From Rubrivivax sp. (lineage in GTDB: Bacteria; Pseudomonadota; Gammaproteobacteria; Burkholderiales; Burkholderiaceae_C), in the NCBI GenBank assembly GCA_016707445.1, contig JADJHR010000001.1, forward strand, positions 124,001 to 188,000: a stretch of 64,000 bases of DNA, read 5' to 3'. The translations under genes were made by a program, and so were the position numbers. The first letter of the stretch is position 1, and each line of letters opens with the position of its first letter. This document shows, one piece after another, positions 17,503 to 25,285 of this stretch. The notes under the pieces were generated by a model. It did no database searches and was not told the origin of the DNA. It saw only the letters and a program-made list of their open reading frames with translations.

Positions 17503-17514
17503 GGTTCGACAATA

Positions 17515-17531
17515 GTTCTATATTTTGGAAC
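17515..17531. promoter_or_regulatory. Candidate IclR operator upstream of sauR
   Basis: GTTCTATATTTTGGAAC is an imperfect palindrome (GTTCTA against TGGAAC, one mismatch) in an AT-rich stretch just upstream of the sauR start. Its size and position suit an IclR-family site controlling the sauR-sauS-sauT run. Confidence 0.45.
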
Positions 17532-17673
17532 AAAGCACCGAATGTTGGAATTACTTTAATCGCCTGTCGAGCCCGCTGTCAACCGGCAGAACCTGCGGCG
17601 CAACAAGCTGCTGTGTCAGCTCGCCGGCGTGCGTTCGGCAGGCACAAGCACTCTTCGGACCTTGTGTCCGGCC

Positions 17674-19401
17674 TCATCGCCGGCTGCGGTGGCTGATCAG
17701 GGCCACGATCTCGTTGAACACGCGGCTGCCCAGCGCGGCGTCGAGGTCGATCGCCTGGCAGCGGCCATAGTAGGGGCTCAAGTCCAGCCCGACGCCGACC
17801 GCGGCCAGCTCGATGTCGCCTGCGCTCTCGATCTCGGCGGCCACCTGCTGCAGGTGGTGGTCGAGGTACTGCGCATCGTTGGCCTGTTGCGTGGCGCCTT
17901 CCATCGGGCAACCGTCGGACACCACGATCAGCAGCTTGCGCGACTCGTCGCGGCGGCGCAGCCTTGTGGCGGCCCAGGCCAGCGCCTCGCCGTCCACGCC
18001 TTCGCGAAACAGGTCGGGGCGCAGCAGGGCGGCGATGTCGTGCCGGGCATGGCGCCAGGGCGTGTCGGCGTCCTTGAACACCAGGTGGGCAGTCTCGGCC
18101 AGGCGCCCCGGGTGGCGAGGCCGGCCGGCGCGCTGCCAGTCGCGCATCGCGCGCCCGCCATGCCAGGCGCCGGTGGAAAAACCCAGCACCTCGCAAGGCA
18201 CTTCGGCCATCTGCAGCGTGCGTGCGAACACGTCGACCAGCATCGCGATCGATTCGATGTGCTGACGCATCGATCCCGAGCAGTCGATCAGGAAAGCGAC
18301 CACGGCATCGGACTGCGGCTCTTGCAGTTCGAGTCGGAACAGCCGCCGCTCGGTCGGCGACGCCACCAGCTGCGACAGCCGCCGGCCGTCGATCAGGCCT
18401 TCCTCCTGGGCGCTGGCCCAATCGTCGCGGCGGGCTTTCGACAATACGGCCTGCAGCTGGCGCGCCAGCCGCGACAGGTTCAGGCCTTGCGCGGCCACGC
18501 GGCTGTCGAGCTGCAGCCGGAACTGGTCGAGCTGCTCGCGGCGCATGCTGGCGGCTGGCCGCAGCTCACGGTCGTAGGCGCTGGTGAAGATGCGGTAGCC
18601 GCCGGCGCTGTCTTGCAGCACCCGGCTGCGGCCGGTGGCCACGGTGGCAATGCCGTCGCCTTCAGCCACATCGTCCAGGTCCATCATGAAACCGAAGGCC
18701 GTGCGCTCGTCGGCTTCGCGCGGGCCGTCGTCGGTGGTGACCAGGGCCGGGCCGTCGGCGTCTTCCAGCAACTGCGCCACCGCGTCGGCGATGGCCAGCG
18801 CAGCCTGGGCATAGGCGGCCTGGTCGTGCCGCGTTCGTCGCAGCGTGGCCAGGCCGTGGCCGAGCAGGGGCGCGATGCCGCCGCGCGTGGTTTCCATCAG
18901 GTCTTCGATGGCTTCCAGCGGTGGCTGCAGCGTGACCCGGGCGCGGGCGATCTGCGCCACCGTGAACAGCAGCAGCCCGCGTGCGCTGTCGCTCAGGCCG
19001 CTGTCGTGATAAGCCAGTGTCCAGCGCTCGAAGCGATGCTGCAGGTTGCGCTGCACGCCGGGCCACTGATCGCCGGCCAGGGCCTCGCATCGGTACTGCT
19101 CGAGCAGGTCGAACAGCAGGCGGCGCATGGGCTCGGCCGGCAGCAGGCTGCGGTGCAGGGCGTCGTCGGACATGCGCAGCCGCAGCGCCAGGCCGTCGGC
19201 GGCACCGCGGAACGACCTGAAGTCGTCCCGGTCCAGATGCGGATGCAGGTGCGGTGCAAACAGCGGCAGCCGCTGCCACCCGCGGTGCAGGCGGCGGCCG
19301 CGAAAATGCAGGTCGCGCTGGCCGGCCAGCGCGCGGATGGCGGCGACGCACAACTCTTCGACCTGCTGCTGGTGCCGCGCCGTGGCCTGGACCTGGCTCA
19401 T
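17674..19401 (-). CDS. CobT-like von Willebrand factor A protein
   Basis: A 575-residue protein resembling the CobT subunit of aerobic cobaltochelatase. The C-terminal VWA domain has a complete MIDAS start (FLIDCSGSM) and the VVSDGCP strand, with the family-typical GLDLSPYY tail. The long acidic linker usual in CobT is reduced to a short stretch. The ATG at 19401 was used; an upstream TTG would add two residues. It lies 26 bp after the CobS-like gene, so the two form a MoxR-type AAA+/VWA pair. No CobN subunit is in the window. By analogy with CbbQ/CbbO and NorQ/NorD, the pair may activate or metallate an enzyme rather than serve B12 synthesis. Either role is inference. Confidence 0.8.
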   Translation of the reverse strand: MSQVQATARHQQQVEELCVAAIRALAGQRDLHFRGRRLHRGWQRLPLFAPHLHPHLDRDDFRSFRGAADGLALRLRMSDDALHRSLLPAEPMRRLLFDLLEQYRCEALAGDQWPGVQRNLQHRFERWTLAYHDSGLSDSARGLLLFTVAQIARARVTLQPPLEAIEDLMETTRGGIAPLLGHGLATLRRTRHDQAAYAQAALAIADAVAQLLEDADGPALVTTDDGPREADERTAFGFMMDLDDVAEGDGIATVATGRSRVLQDSAGGYRIFTSAYDRELRPAASMRREQLDQFRLQLDSRVAAQGLNLSRLARQLQAVLSKARRDDWASAQEEGLIDGRRLSQLVASPTERRLFRLELQEPQSDAVVAFLIDCSGSMRQHIESIAMLVDVFARTLQMAEVPCEVLGFSTGAWHGGRAMRDWQRAGRPRHPGRLAETAHLVFKDADTPWRHARHDIAALLRPDLFREGVDGEALAWAATRLRRRDESRKLLIVVSDGCPMEGATQQANDAQYLDHHLQQVAAEIESAGDIELAAVGVGLDLSPYYGRCQAIDLDAALGSRVFNEIVALISHRSRR

Positions 19402-19427
19402 GAGCAAATGTGGCTTCGCAACTTTGC

Positions 19428-20450
19428 TCAGCCCCCTCGGGGGGGGGGCCGGGCGCAGCCCGGGCCTGGGGGTACTGATTCGCCTGGCCGCACCGGCGGC
19501 GCCTGCAGCTCGAGATCGAAGCAGCGCTGGAAGTACTCGGCCACCAGCGGCTTTTCAGCGTCGTCGCACTTGTTGCCGAAGGACAAGCGGAAGGCCAGCG
19601 CCACGTCGCCGAAGATCTGCAGGTTCTCGGCCCAGGTGATCACGGTGCGCGGTGACATCAGCGTGCTCAGGTCGCCGGCGGCAAAGCCCTGGCGCGTCAG
19701 ATCGGCCATCGCCACCATGCGGTGTGCCAGGCTGCGACCGGCGTCGTCGGCCAGCGCCGGCACGCGCGCCAGCACGATGGCGACCTCTTCGTCGGCCGGC
19801 AGGAAGTTCAGCGTGGCCACGATGTTCCAGCGGTCGATCTGCGCGTGGTTCAGGCGCTGCGCGCCGTGGTACAGGCCGTTCAGGTTGCCCAGGCCCACGG
19901 TGTTGGCGGTGGCGAACAAGCGGAACGCCGGGTGCGGTGACAGCACGCGGTTCTGGTCCATCAGCGTGAACTTGCCTTCGCGTTCCAGCACGCGCTGGAT
20001 CACGAACATCACGTCGGGTCGGCCGGCGTCGTATTCGTCGAACACCAGCGCCACCGGGCGCTGCAGCGCCCAGGGCACGATGCCGGGTTGAAATTCGGTC
20101 ACCTGCTGGCCGTCGCGCAGCACCACCGCGTCGCGCCCCACCAGGTCGAGCCGGCTGACGTGGCCGTCGAGGTTGACGCGCACGCAGGGCCAGTTCAGCC
20201 GCGCCGCCACCTGTTCGATATGGGTGGACTTGCCGGTGCCGTGCAGGCCCTGCACCAGCACGCGTCGGTCTTGCGCAAAGCCGGCCAGGATGGCCAGCGT
20301 GACGTCGTGGTTGAAGCGGTAGGCGGCGTCGATCTCGGGCACATGCGCATCGCGTTCCCGGAAGGCGGGCACGGTCAACGGGCTGTGCAGGCCAAAGCGC
20401 TCGCGCACCGAGACACGGGCATCGGGCTTCAGGTCGATCAGGTCGCTCAT
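19428..20450 (-). CDS. CobS-like AAA+ ATPase
   Basis: A 340-residue AAA+ ATPase of the CobS/MoxR type. Walker A (GLHGTGKST) is at residues 68-76, Walker B reads VALVFDEYD, and a sensor-1 stretch is visible at FATANTVG. The N-terminus (MSDLIDLKPDARVSVRERFG) is characteristic of CobS. The last ~25 residues after LELQA are proline/glycine-rich and come from a G-tract next to 19440, so the true C-terminus may be slightly different if that tract is misread. Its start overlaps the upstream IclR stop by 4 bp (ATGA), placing it in an operon with that regulator and the CobT-like gene. Confidence 0.82.
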   Translation of the reverse strand: MSDLIDLKPDARVSVRERFGLHSPLTVPAFRERDAHVPEIDAAYRFNHDVTLAILAGFAQDRRVLVQGLHGTGKSTHIEQVAARLNWPCVRVNLDGHVSRLDLVGRDAVVLRDGQQVTEFQPGIVPWALQRPVALVFDEYDAGRPDVMFVIQRVLEREGKFTLMDQNRVLSPHPAFRLFATANTVGLGNLNGLYHGAQRLNHAQIDRWNIVATLNFLPADEEVAIVLARVPALADDAGRSLAHRMVAMADLTRQGFAAGDLSTLMSPRTVITWAENLQIFGDVALAFRLSFGNKCDDAEKPLVAEYFQRCFDLELQAPPVRPGESVPPGPGCARPPPRGG

Positions 20451-21346
20451 CGGGACTTTCGTCTGGCCTTGGCCGGCGGGGGTGGTGTGGGTGGTGTGGG
20501 TGGTGTGGGGGGGGCAGCTGAAGGGGGTGGCTCGGTCAGCGCATCACTTTCGATGCGGCCCAGCGCCTGCGCCGCGCGCTGCAGCGCAGGCAGCCATTGC
20601 AGTGCCCGGTCGATCGGCAGGCGTACCGCCGGCGCCTGCAACGCCACGCAAAGGCCCGAGCGGCCTTGCGGCGTGGAAGGCGGCACCGGCACGGCCACGC
20701 AGACCAGGCCGGGCAGGAACTCTTCGCGATCCAGACCATGGCCGTCGCGGCTGACGGCGTCGAGTTCGGCCTCCAGTGCGCCCAGGTCGGTCAGCGTTGC
20801 CGGCGTGAAGCGGTCCAAAGGCGCCGCCTGCAGCAGCCGTGCGCGTTGCGCCGCACTCATCTGCGACAGGAAGATCTTGCCGCTGGCCGAACAATGGGCC
20901 GGCACGCGCGAGCCTGGGTGCAGGTAAAAACGCAGCGGCGCAGCGGTCTCGACACGGTCGAGGTAGACCACCTCGCCGCTGACGAAGGCGGTGATGTTGC
21001 AGCTCTCGCCGATCTCGTCGACCAGCGCCCGCAGCACACGGTGGCGCGCGCCGTGAAAGGTGTTGTTGACCAGCAGCGTCTCGGCAAAGCGCCGCAGGCG
21101 CACGCCGGTGCTGTAGTGGCGCGCGTCGGCATCGCGACGTACCAGGCCGCCGGCTTCCAGCTGCTGCAGCATGCGGTGCACCGTGGGCTTGGGCCAGCCG
21201 GTGTCCTCGCACAGGCTCTGCAGCGAAAACAGCCGGTCGTGCGCAGCGATGCGCTCGAGCAGCGCGAACAGGCGCAACATCGGCGACTCGGCGCCCGCAG
21301 CACGATCGTCGGGCCGCCATTGCGCATCATGGTCGTCGCGGTTCAT
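20447..21346 (-). CDS. IclR-family regulator divergent from xsc
   Basis: A 299-residue IclR-type regulator with a winged helix (residues ~25-90, GWPKPTVHRMLQQLEAGG) and an effector domain (ESCNITAFVSGEVVYLDRVE and HCSASGKIFLSQM). The C-terminus is an unusual PPTPPTPPTPPPP tail encoded by a 9-bp tandem repeat, ending in a basic KARRKSR. It starts 90 bp from xsc on the opposite strand, with a clear palindrome between them, so it very likely controls xsc-pta and possibly the cobS-cobT pair that it overlaps. It is distinct from SauR, so the two halves of the pathway may respond to different signals. Confidence 0.88.
   Translation of the reverse strand: MNRDDHDAQWRPDDRAAGAESPMLRLFALLERIAAHDRLFSLQSLCEDTGWPKPTVHRMLQQLEAGGLVRRDADARHYSTGVRLRRFAETLLVNNTFHGARHRVLRALVDEIGESCNITAFVSGEVVYLDRVETAAPLRFYLHPGSRVPAHCSASGKIFLSQMSAAQRARLLQAAPLDRFTPATLTDLGALEAELDAVSRDGHGLDREEFLPGLVCVAVPVPPSTPQGRSGLCVALQAPAVRLPIDRALQWLPALQRAAQALGRIESDALTEPPPSAAPPTPPTPPTPPPPAKARRKSR
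20481..20507. repeat. 9-bp tandem repeat (GGTGGTGTG), three copies
   Basis: Three exact copies of GGTGGTGTG followed by a G-tract, within the 3' end of the IclR gene. It encodes the Pro-Pro-Thr repeats of the C-terminal tail. Copy number could vary by slippage without shifting the frame. Confidence 0.8.
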
Positions 21347-21403
21347 GCTGCGAATGGTAGCGCTGTTTCAACGAATTGGGTGATAATCGGAACGCTTCGT
21401 CCC

Positions 21404-21418
21404 GAATTTCGGAAATTC
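21404..21418. promoter_or_regulatory. 15-bp palindrome upstream of xsc, candidate IclR operator
   Basis: GAATTTCGGAAATTC has perfect 6-bp arms around CGG and lies 18 bp before the xsc start. It overlaps a second small palindrome, CCGAATTTCGG (21402-21412). Size and sequence resemble IclR-family operators. Located close to the xsc ribosome binding site, it would suit repression of xsc by the divergent regulator. Confidence 0.55.
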
Positions 21419-21436
21419 AATCCAGCAGGAGACCTC

Positions 21437-23266
21437 ATGAACGCCGCCAGCCGACCCGAACAGATTGCCGCCCGCACCGTGGTGCAGGGCGTGCAGAAGA
21501 TGACCCCGTCCGAAGCCTTCGTCGAGACCCTGGTGGCCAACGGCGTCAACCACATGTTCGGCATCATGGGTTCGGCCTTCATGGACGCGATGGACATCTT
21601 CGCGCCGGCCGGCATCACGCTGATCCCGGTGGTGCATGAGCAGGGTGCCGCCCACATGGCCGACGGTTATGCGCGCGTGTCGGGCCGCCACGGGGTGGTG
21701 ATCGGCCAGAACGGCCCCGGCATCAGCAACTGCGTGACGGCGATCGCCGCCGCCTACTGGGCGCACAGCCCGGTGGTGATGATCACGCCCGAGACCGGCA
21801 CCATGGGCATGGGCCTGGGCGGCTTTCAAGAGGCCAACCAGCTGCCGATGTTCCAGGAGTTCACCAAGTACCAGGGCCACGTGGTCAACCCCAAGCGCAT
21901 GGCCGAGTTCACCGCGCGCTGCTTCGACCGTGCGATGTCCGACATGGGGCCGACGCAGCTGAACATCCCGCGTGACTACTTCTACGGCGAGATCACCTGC
22001 GAGATCCCCAAGCCCATGCGCGTGGACCGCGGCGCCGGTGGTGAAGACAGCCTGAACGCCGCCGCCGAACTGCTGGCCACGGCCAAGTTCCCGGTCATCC
22101 TGTCCGGCGGCGGGGTGGTGATGGGCGACGCGGTGGCCGAATGCCAGGCGCTGGCCGAGCGCCTGGGCGCGCCGGTGGTCAACAGCTACCTGCACAACGA
22201 CAGCTTCCCCGCCAGCCACCCGCAGTGGTGCGGCCCGCTGGGCTACCAGGGCAGCAAGGCGGCGATGAAGCTGATCGCGCAGGCCGACGTGGTGGTGGCA
22301 CTGGGCTCGCGCATGGGCCCCTTTGGCACCCTGCCGCAACATGGCCTGGACTACTGGCCGAAAGACGCCAAGATCATCCAGATCGAAGCCGACCACACCA
22401 ACCTGGGCCTGGTGAAGAAGATCAACGTCGGCATCTGCGGCGACGCCAAGGCGGCGGCCAAGGCGCTGGTGGCGCGGCTGGCCGGCAAGACCCTGGCCTG
22501 CGACGCCAGCAAGGCCGAGCGCGCCGACAAGATCAAAGCCGAGAAGGCCGCGTGGGAGAAAGAGCTCGACGCCTGGACGCACGAGAAAGACGCGTACAGC
22601 CTGGACATGATCGAAGAGAACGCAAAGGAAAAACCCTTCAGCGGCGGCCAGTGGCTGCACCCGCGCCAGGTGCTTCGCGAGCTGGAAAAGGCCATGCCCA
22701 AGCGCGTGATGGTGTCCACCGACATCGGCAACATCAACTCTGTGGCCAACAGCTATCTGCGCTTCGATGAGCCGCGCAGCTTCTTCGCGCCGATGAGCTT
22801 CGGCAACTGCGGCTACGCGCTGCCCACCATCATCGGCGCCAAGCTGGCGGCGATGGACCGACCCGCTGTCGCCTACGCCGGCGACGGTGCCTGGGGCATG
22901 AGCATGGTCGAGATCATGACCTGCGTGCGCCATGCGATCCCGGTCACCGCGGTCGTCTTCCACAACCGCCAGTGGGGCGCCGAGAAGAAGAACCAGGTCG
23001 ACTTCTACAACCGCCGCTTCGTCGCCGGCGAGCTCGACAACCAGAGCTTTGCCGGCATCGCCCGGTCGATGGGTGCCGAGGCGATCGTGGTCGACAAGCT
23101 CGAAGACGTGGGCAAGGCGCTGAAGAAGGCCATCGACATGCAGATGAACGAAGGCAAGACCTGTGTCATCGAGATCATGTGCACCCGCGAACTGGGTGAC
23201 CCCTTCCGCCGCGACGCGCTGGCCAAGCCGGTGCGCTTCCTCGACAAGTACAAGGACTACGTCTGA
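21437..23266 (+). CDS. xsc: Sulfoacetaldehyde acetyltransferase
   Basis: A 609-residue ThDP-dependent enzyme that cleaves sulfoacetaldehyde with phosphate to sulfite and acetyl phosphate. The Xsc-type N-terminal signature FGIMGSAFMDAMDIF is at residues ~41-55, the cofactor-activating glutamate is E68 (VVHEQGAAHMADG), and the ThDP-Mg motif begins at G482 (GDGAWGMSMVE) and ends at FHN about 27 residues on. The length matches known Xsc proteins of about 590-610 residues. The ATG at 21437 follows a GCAGGAGA ribosome binding site; the frame is open far upstream but that part lies over the divergent regulator. It is followed at 13 bp by pta, the usual partner, and is the central desulfonating step of this window. 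Confidence 0.95.
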   Translation: MNAASRPEQIAARTVVQGVQKMTPSEAFVETLVANGVNHMFGIMGSAFMDAMDIFAPAGITLIPVVHEQGAAHMADGYARVSGRHGVVIGQNGPGISNCVTAIAAAYWAHSPVVMITPETGTMGMGLGGFQEANQLPMFQEFTKYQGHVVNPKRMAEFTARCFDRAMSDMGPTQLNIPRDYFYGEITCEIPKPMRVDRGAGGEDSLNAAAELLATAKFPVILSGGGVVMGDAVAECQALAERLGAPVVNSYLHNDSFPASHPQWCGPLGYQGSKAAMKLIAQADVVVALGSRMGPFGTLPQHGLDYWPKDAKIIQIEADHTNLGLVKKINVGICGDAKAAAKALVARLAGKTLACDASKAERADKIKAEKAAWEKELDAWTHEKDAYSLDMIEENAKEKPFSGGQWLHPRQVLRELEKAMPKRVMVSTDIGNINSVANSYLRFDEPRSFFAPMSFGNCGYALPTIIGAKLAAMDRPAVAYAGDGAWGMSMVEIMTCVRHAIPVTAVVFHNRQWGAEKKNQVDFYNRRFVAGELDNQSFAGIARSMGAEAIVVDKLEDVGKALKKAIDMQMNEGKTCVIEIMCTRELGDPFRRDALAKPVRFLDKYKDYV

Positions 23267-23279
23267 ACGGCCGGCCGTC

Positions 23280-24236
23280 GTGAGTCCGACCGAAGGTGCC
23301 CACCCGCGCCTGGCCGCGCTGGTGGCGCGGGCGCGAGCGAAGTCGCAATCGCAGTCGCAGTCGCAGTCGAGCCAGCAGCTGCCGCGTGTGGCGCTGGTGC
23401 ATCCCGGTGATGCACTGGCGCTGCAGGCTGCGGCGGCCATGCTGCAGCAGGGCATCGCGCGGCCGCTGCTGGTGGGCGGGCGTGAGCTGATCCAGCGTGC
23501 CGCCGACAGCGCCGGCATCGACCTGCGCGACTTCGAGATCGTCGATGCGCCCGACGGTGGCCCTGGGGCCGCACGCCGCGCCACGGCACTGGCACGCGAT
23601 GGCGCCGTGATGGCGCTGATGAAGGGCAGCCTGCACACCGACGAGTTGATGGCCGCGGTGGTCAACAAGCAAGACGGCCTGCGCACCGACACGCGCATCA
23701 GCCATGCCTTCGTGTTCGACCTGCCGCGCTACGACAAGCTGCTGGCGCTGGCCGACTGCGTGGTCAACATCGCACCCGACCTGCGCACCAAGCGCGACAT
23801 CCTGGGCAATGCGCTGACCTTCCTGCAGCGGCTGGGCGTGGCGCAGCCGCACGTGGGCGTGGTGGCGGCGGTAGAGGCAGTGAACCCATCGATTCCGGCC
23901 ACGATGGACGCGCAGGCGCTGGTCGAACACGCCCGCGATGGCCATTGGCCCGGGGCTGTCGTCGAAGGCCCGTTCGGTTTCGACAACGCCTTCTCGGCCG
24001 AAGCCGCGCGCATCAAGGGCATGGACTCACGCGTGGCCGGCCATGCCGACCTGCTGCTGATGCCCGACCTGAACGCCGGCAACATGCTCTACAAGAGCTT
24101 TGTCTATGTCGGCGGCGGTGACTGCGCCGGGCTGGTGCTGGGGGCACGTGTGCCGATCGTGCTGACCTCGCGCGCCGATTCGCAGCAGGCCAGGATTGCG
24201 TCGGTCGCGTTGGCCGTGTTGACGGCGGCAAATTGA
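23280..24236 (+). CDS. pta: Phosphate acetyltransferase
   Basis: A 318-residue short-form phosphate acetyl/butyryltransferase without the N-terminal DRTGG domain. It converts acetyl phosphate from Xsc into acetyl-CoA. Family blocks include MKGSLHTDELM, RISHAFVFDLP, EGPFGFDNAFS and the terminal DLLLMPDLNAGNMLYKS. Translation probably starts at the GTG at 23280, 13 bp after xsc; no ATG gives a sensible N-terminus. Residues ~22-31 are a Ser-Gln repeat encoded by a hexanucleotide microsatellite, outside the catalytic fold. The xsc-pta pairing is the standard arrangement in sulfonate degraders. Confidence 0.9.
   Translation: MSPTEGAHPRLAALVARARAKSQSQSQSQSSQQLPRVALVHPGDALALQAAAAMLQQGIARPLLVGGRELIQRAADSAGIDLRDFEIVDAPDGGPGAARRATALARDGAVMALMKGSLHTDELMAAVVNKQDGLRTDTRISHAFVFDLPRYDKLLALADCVVNIAPDLRTKRDILGNALTFLQRLGVAQPHVGVVAAVEAVNPSIPATMDAQALVEHARDGHWPGAVVEGPFGFDNAFSAEAARIKGMDSRVAGHADLLLMPDLNAGNMLYKSFVYVGGGDCAGLVLGARVPIVLTSRADSQQARIASVALAVLTAAN
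23340..23371. repeat. Hexanucleotide microsatellite (AGTCGC) in pta
   Basis: About five near-perfect copies of a 6-bp unit (AGTCGC, one copy AATCGC) encode the SQSQSQSQS segment near the N-terminus of Pta. Length changes would stay in frame. Confidence 0.75.
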
Positions 24237-24454
24237 GATGTGGGTGGCGAGCTTGAGGTCGGCTGCAGACGATCGCTTCGGGCTGATCGAGAATCATCGA
24301 GTTTCTGCCCTTGTCCATCCTCAGCCAGCCACAGAGTTGCACAGAAACATCAACTGCCTGGGAGACCGATGGCATCCCATGCGCTTGCACAAACGTCAAG
24401 GCGCGAACGCTACCTATACTGGATCGAGTGACTTCGTCGATGCATTGAGTGGTC
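24237..24454. other. Intergenic region between pta and the FeeM-like gene
   Basis: This 218-bp stretch holds no supported gene. It is less GC-rich than its surroundings. A TATACT sequence near 24416 could be a -10 element for the downstream gene, but a -35 box at the right distance is not convincing. Confidence 0.4.
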
Positions 24455-25285
24455 ATGCTGGAGGAAGCCCTGCAAGTCGACCATTCAAGCGAACGCCTGC
24501 CGTTTCACGTCAAGATCGCGAACGCCGAAGAATTGATGGCGGCTGTGCGCTTGCGAGCGGCAGCCTATGGCAGGCACCTGCCCGCGTTGGCGGCAAAACT
24601 GCTGCAACCTGAAGCAGCGGACTTCGAGCCGGGCAATGAGGTTTTTGTCGCCGTGTCCAAGTTGGACGGCTCCATGCTCGGCACCATCCGCACGCACTCC
24701 AATCTGTTCAAGCCTCTGCCCTTGGAGGCTTCGTTGGAATTACCCGCCCATTTCCGCGGTCTTCGATTGATAGAGGCCACTCGTCTGAGCGTGCTCGGCA
24801 GTCTGGACGCGTCCTTGGTCAGAAACGCGCTCTTCAAAGTCTTCTTCCAGTACTGCTTGTCGCAAAAGGTGGACTGGATGCTGGCAGCAGGCCGCCGGCC
24901 GGTCGATCGCTTGTATGACGCCATGCTCTGGCGCGATGTCGATCGCATTGGCGCGCTGTACCCCATGGCTCATGCGGCAGGTGTTCCCCATCGCGTCATG
25001 TGCATGGCGCCCACCGAGGCCGAAGCCACCTGGCGTGCGGCGGATCACCCACTGTTTCGCTTTGCGTTTCAGACCGTGCATCCGGACTTGATCCTGTCGG
25101 GCTTGCGACCCTTGGATGCGATGCTGCCGAGCATCGACACGTCGCACGGTATCGCCCATGCGATCGCCCTGGCGCTCGACGGTGCGCCTGCCTCGCCGGC
25201 CGCGCGACGTTTGCCTCAGTGCATGGGCAAAGCCGCCCATGCGTCTTCCGATTCGACCGTCGCCGACAGACTCGCCACGGGCTGA
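24455..25285 (+). CDS. FeeM-like N-acyl amino acid synthase/GNAT-fold protein
   Basis: A 276-residue protein that looks like the FeeM/LuxI-related branch of the GNAT fold. The best marker is LIEATRLSV at residues 105-113, matching the conserved Glu-x-(Ser/Thr)-Arg region of these enzymes, preceded by an EVFVAVSKLDGSMLGTIRTH strand pair. Such proteins transfer an acyl chain from acyl-ACP to an amine and are widespread but mostly uncharacterised in Burkholderiales. The ATG at 24455 was chosen over a GTG two codons upstream. Its last 70 bp overlap, tail to tail, the end of the GGDEF-EAL gene on the other strand. No specific acyl product can be predicted. Confidence 0.65.
   Translation: MLEEALQVDHSSERLPFHVKIANAEELMAAVRLRAAAYGRHLPALAAKLLQPEAADFEPGNEVFVAVSKLDGSMLGTIRTHSNLFKPLPLEASLELPAHFRGLRLIEATRLSVLGSLDASLVRNALFKVFFQYCLSQKVDWMLAAGRRPVDRLYDAMLWRDVDRIGALYPMAHAAGVPHRVMCMAPTEAEATWRAADHPLFRFAFQTVHPDLILSGLRPLDAMLPSIDTSHGIAHAIALALDGAPASPAARRLPQCMGKAAHASSDSTVADRLATG

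Noticed and set aside
17629..20091. An 820-codon open frame antisense to the CobT/CobS-like genes
   Set aside because: No recognisable motif, no ribosome binding site, and both opposite-strand genes have intact Walker and MIDAS motifs.
20597..21436. Upstream extension of the xsc frame
   Set aside because: The extra 280 residues lie over the divergent IclR gene and are not part of Xsc; the ATG at 21437 has the ribosome binding site.
21368..23698. A very long open frame antisense to xsc
   Set aside because: It is a by-product of high GC and codon bias opposite xsc; its protein has no domain, and the xsc frame has clear motifs.
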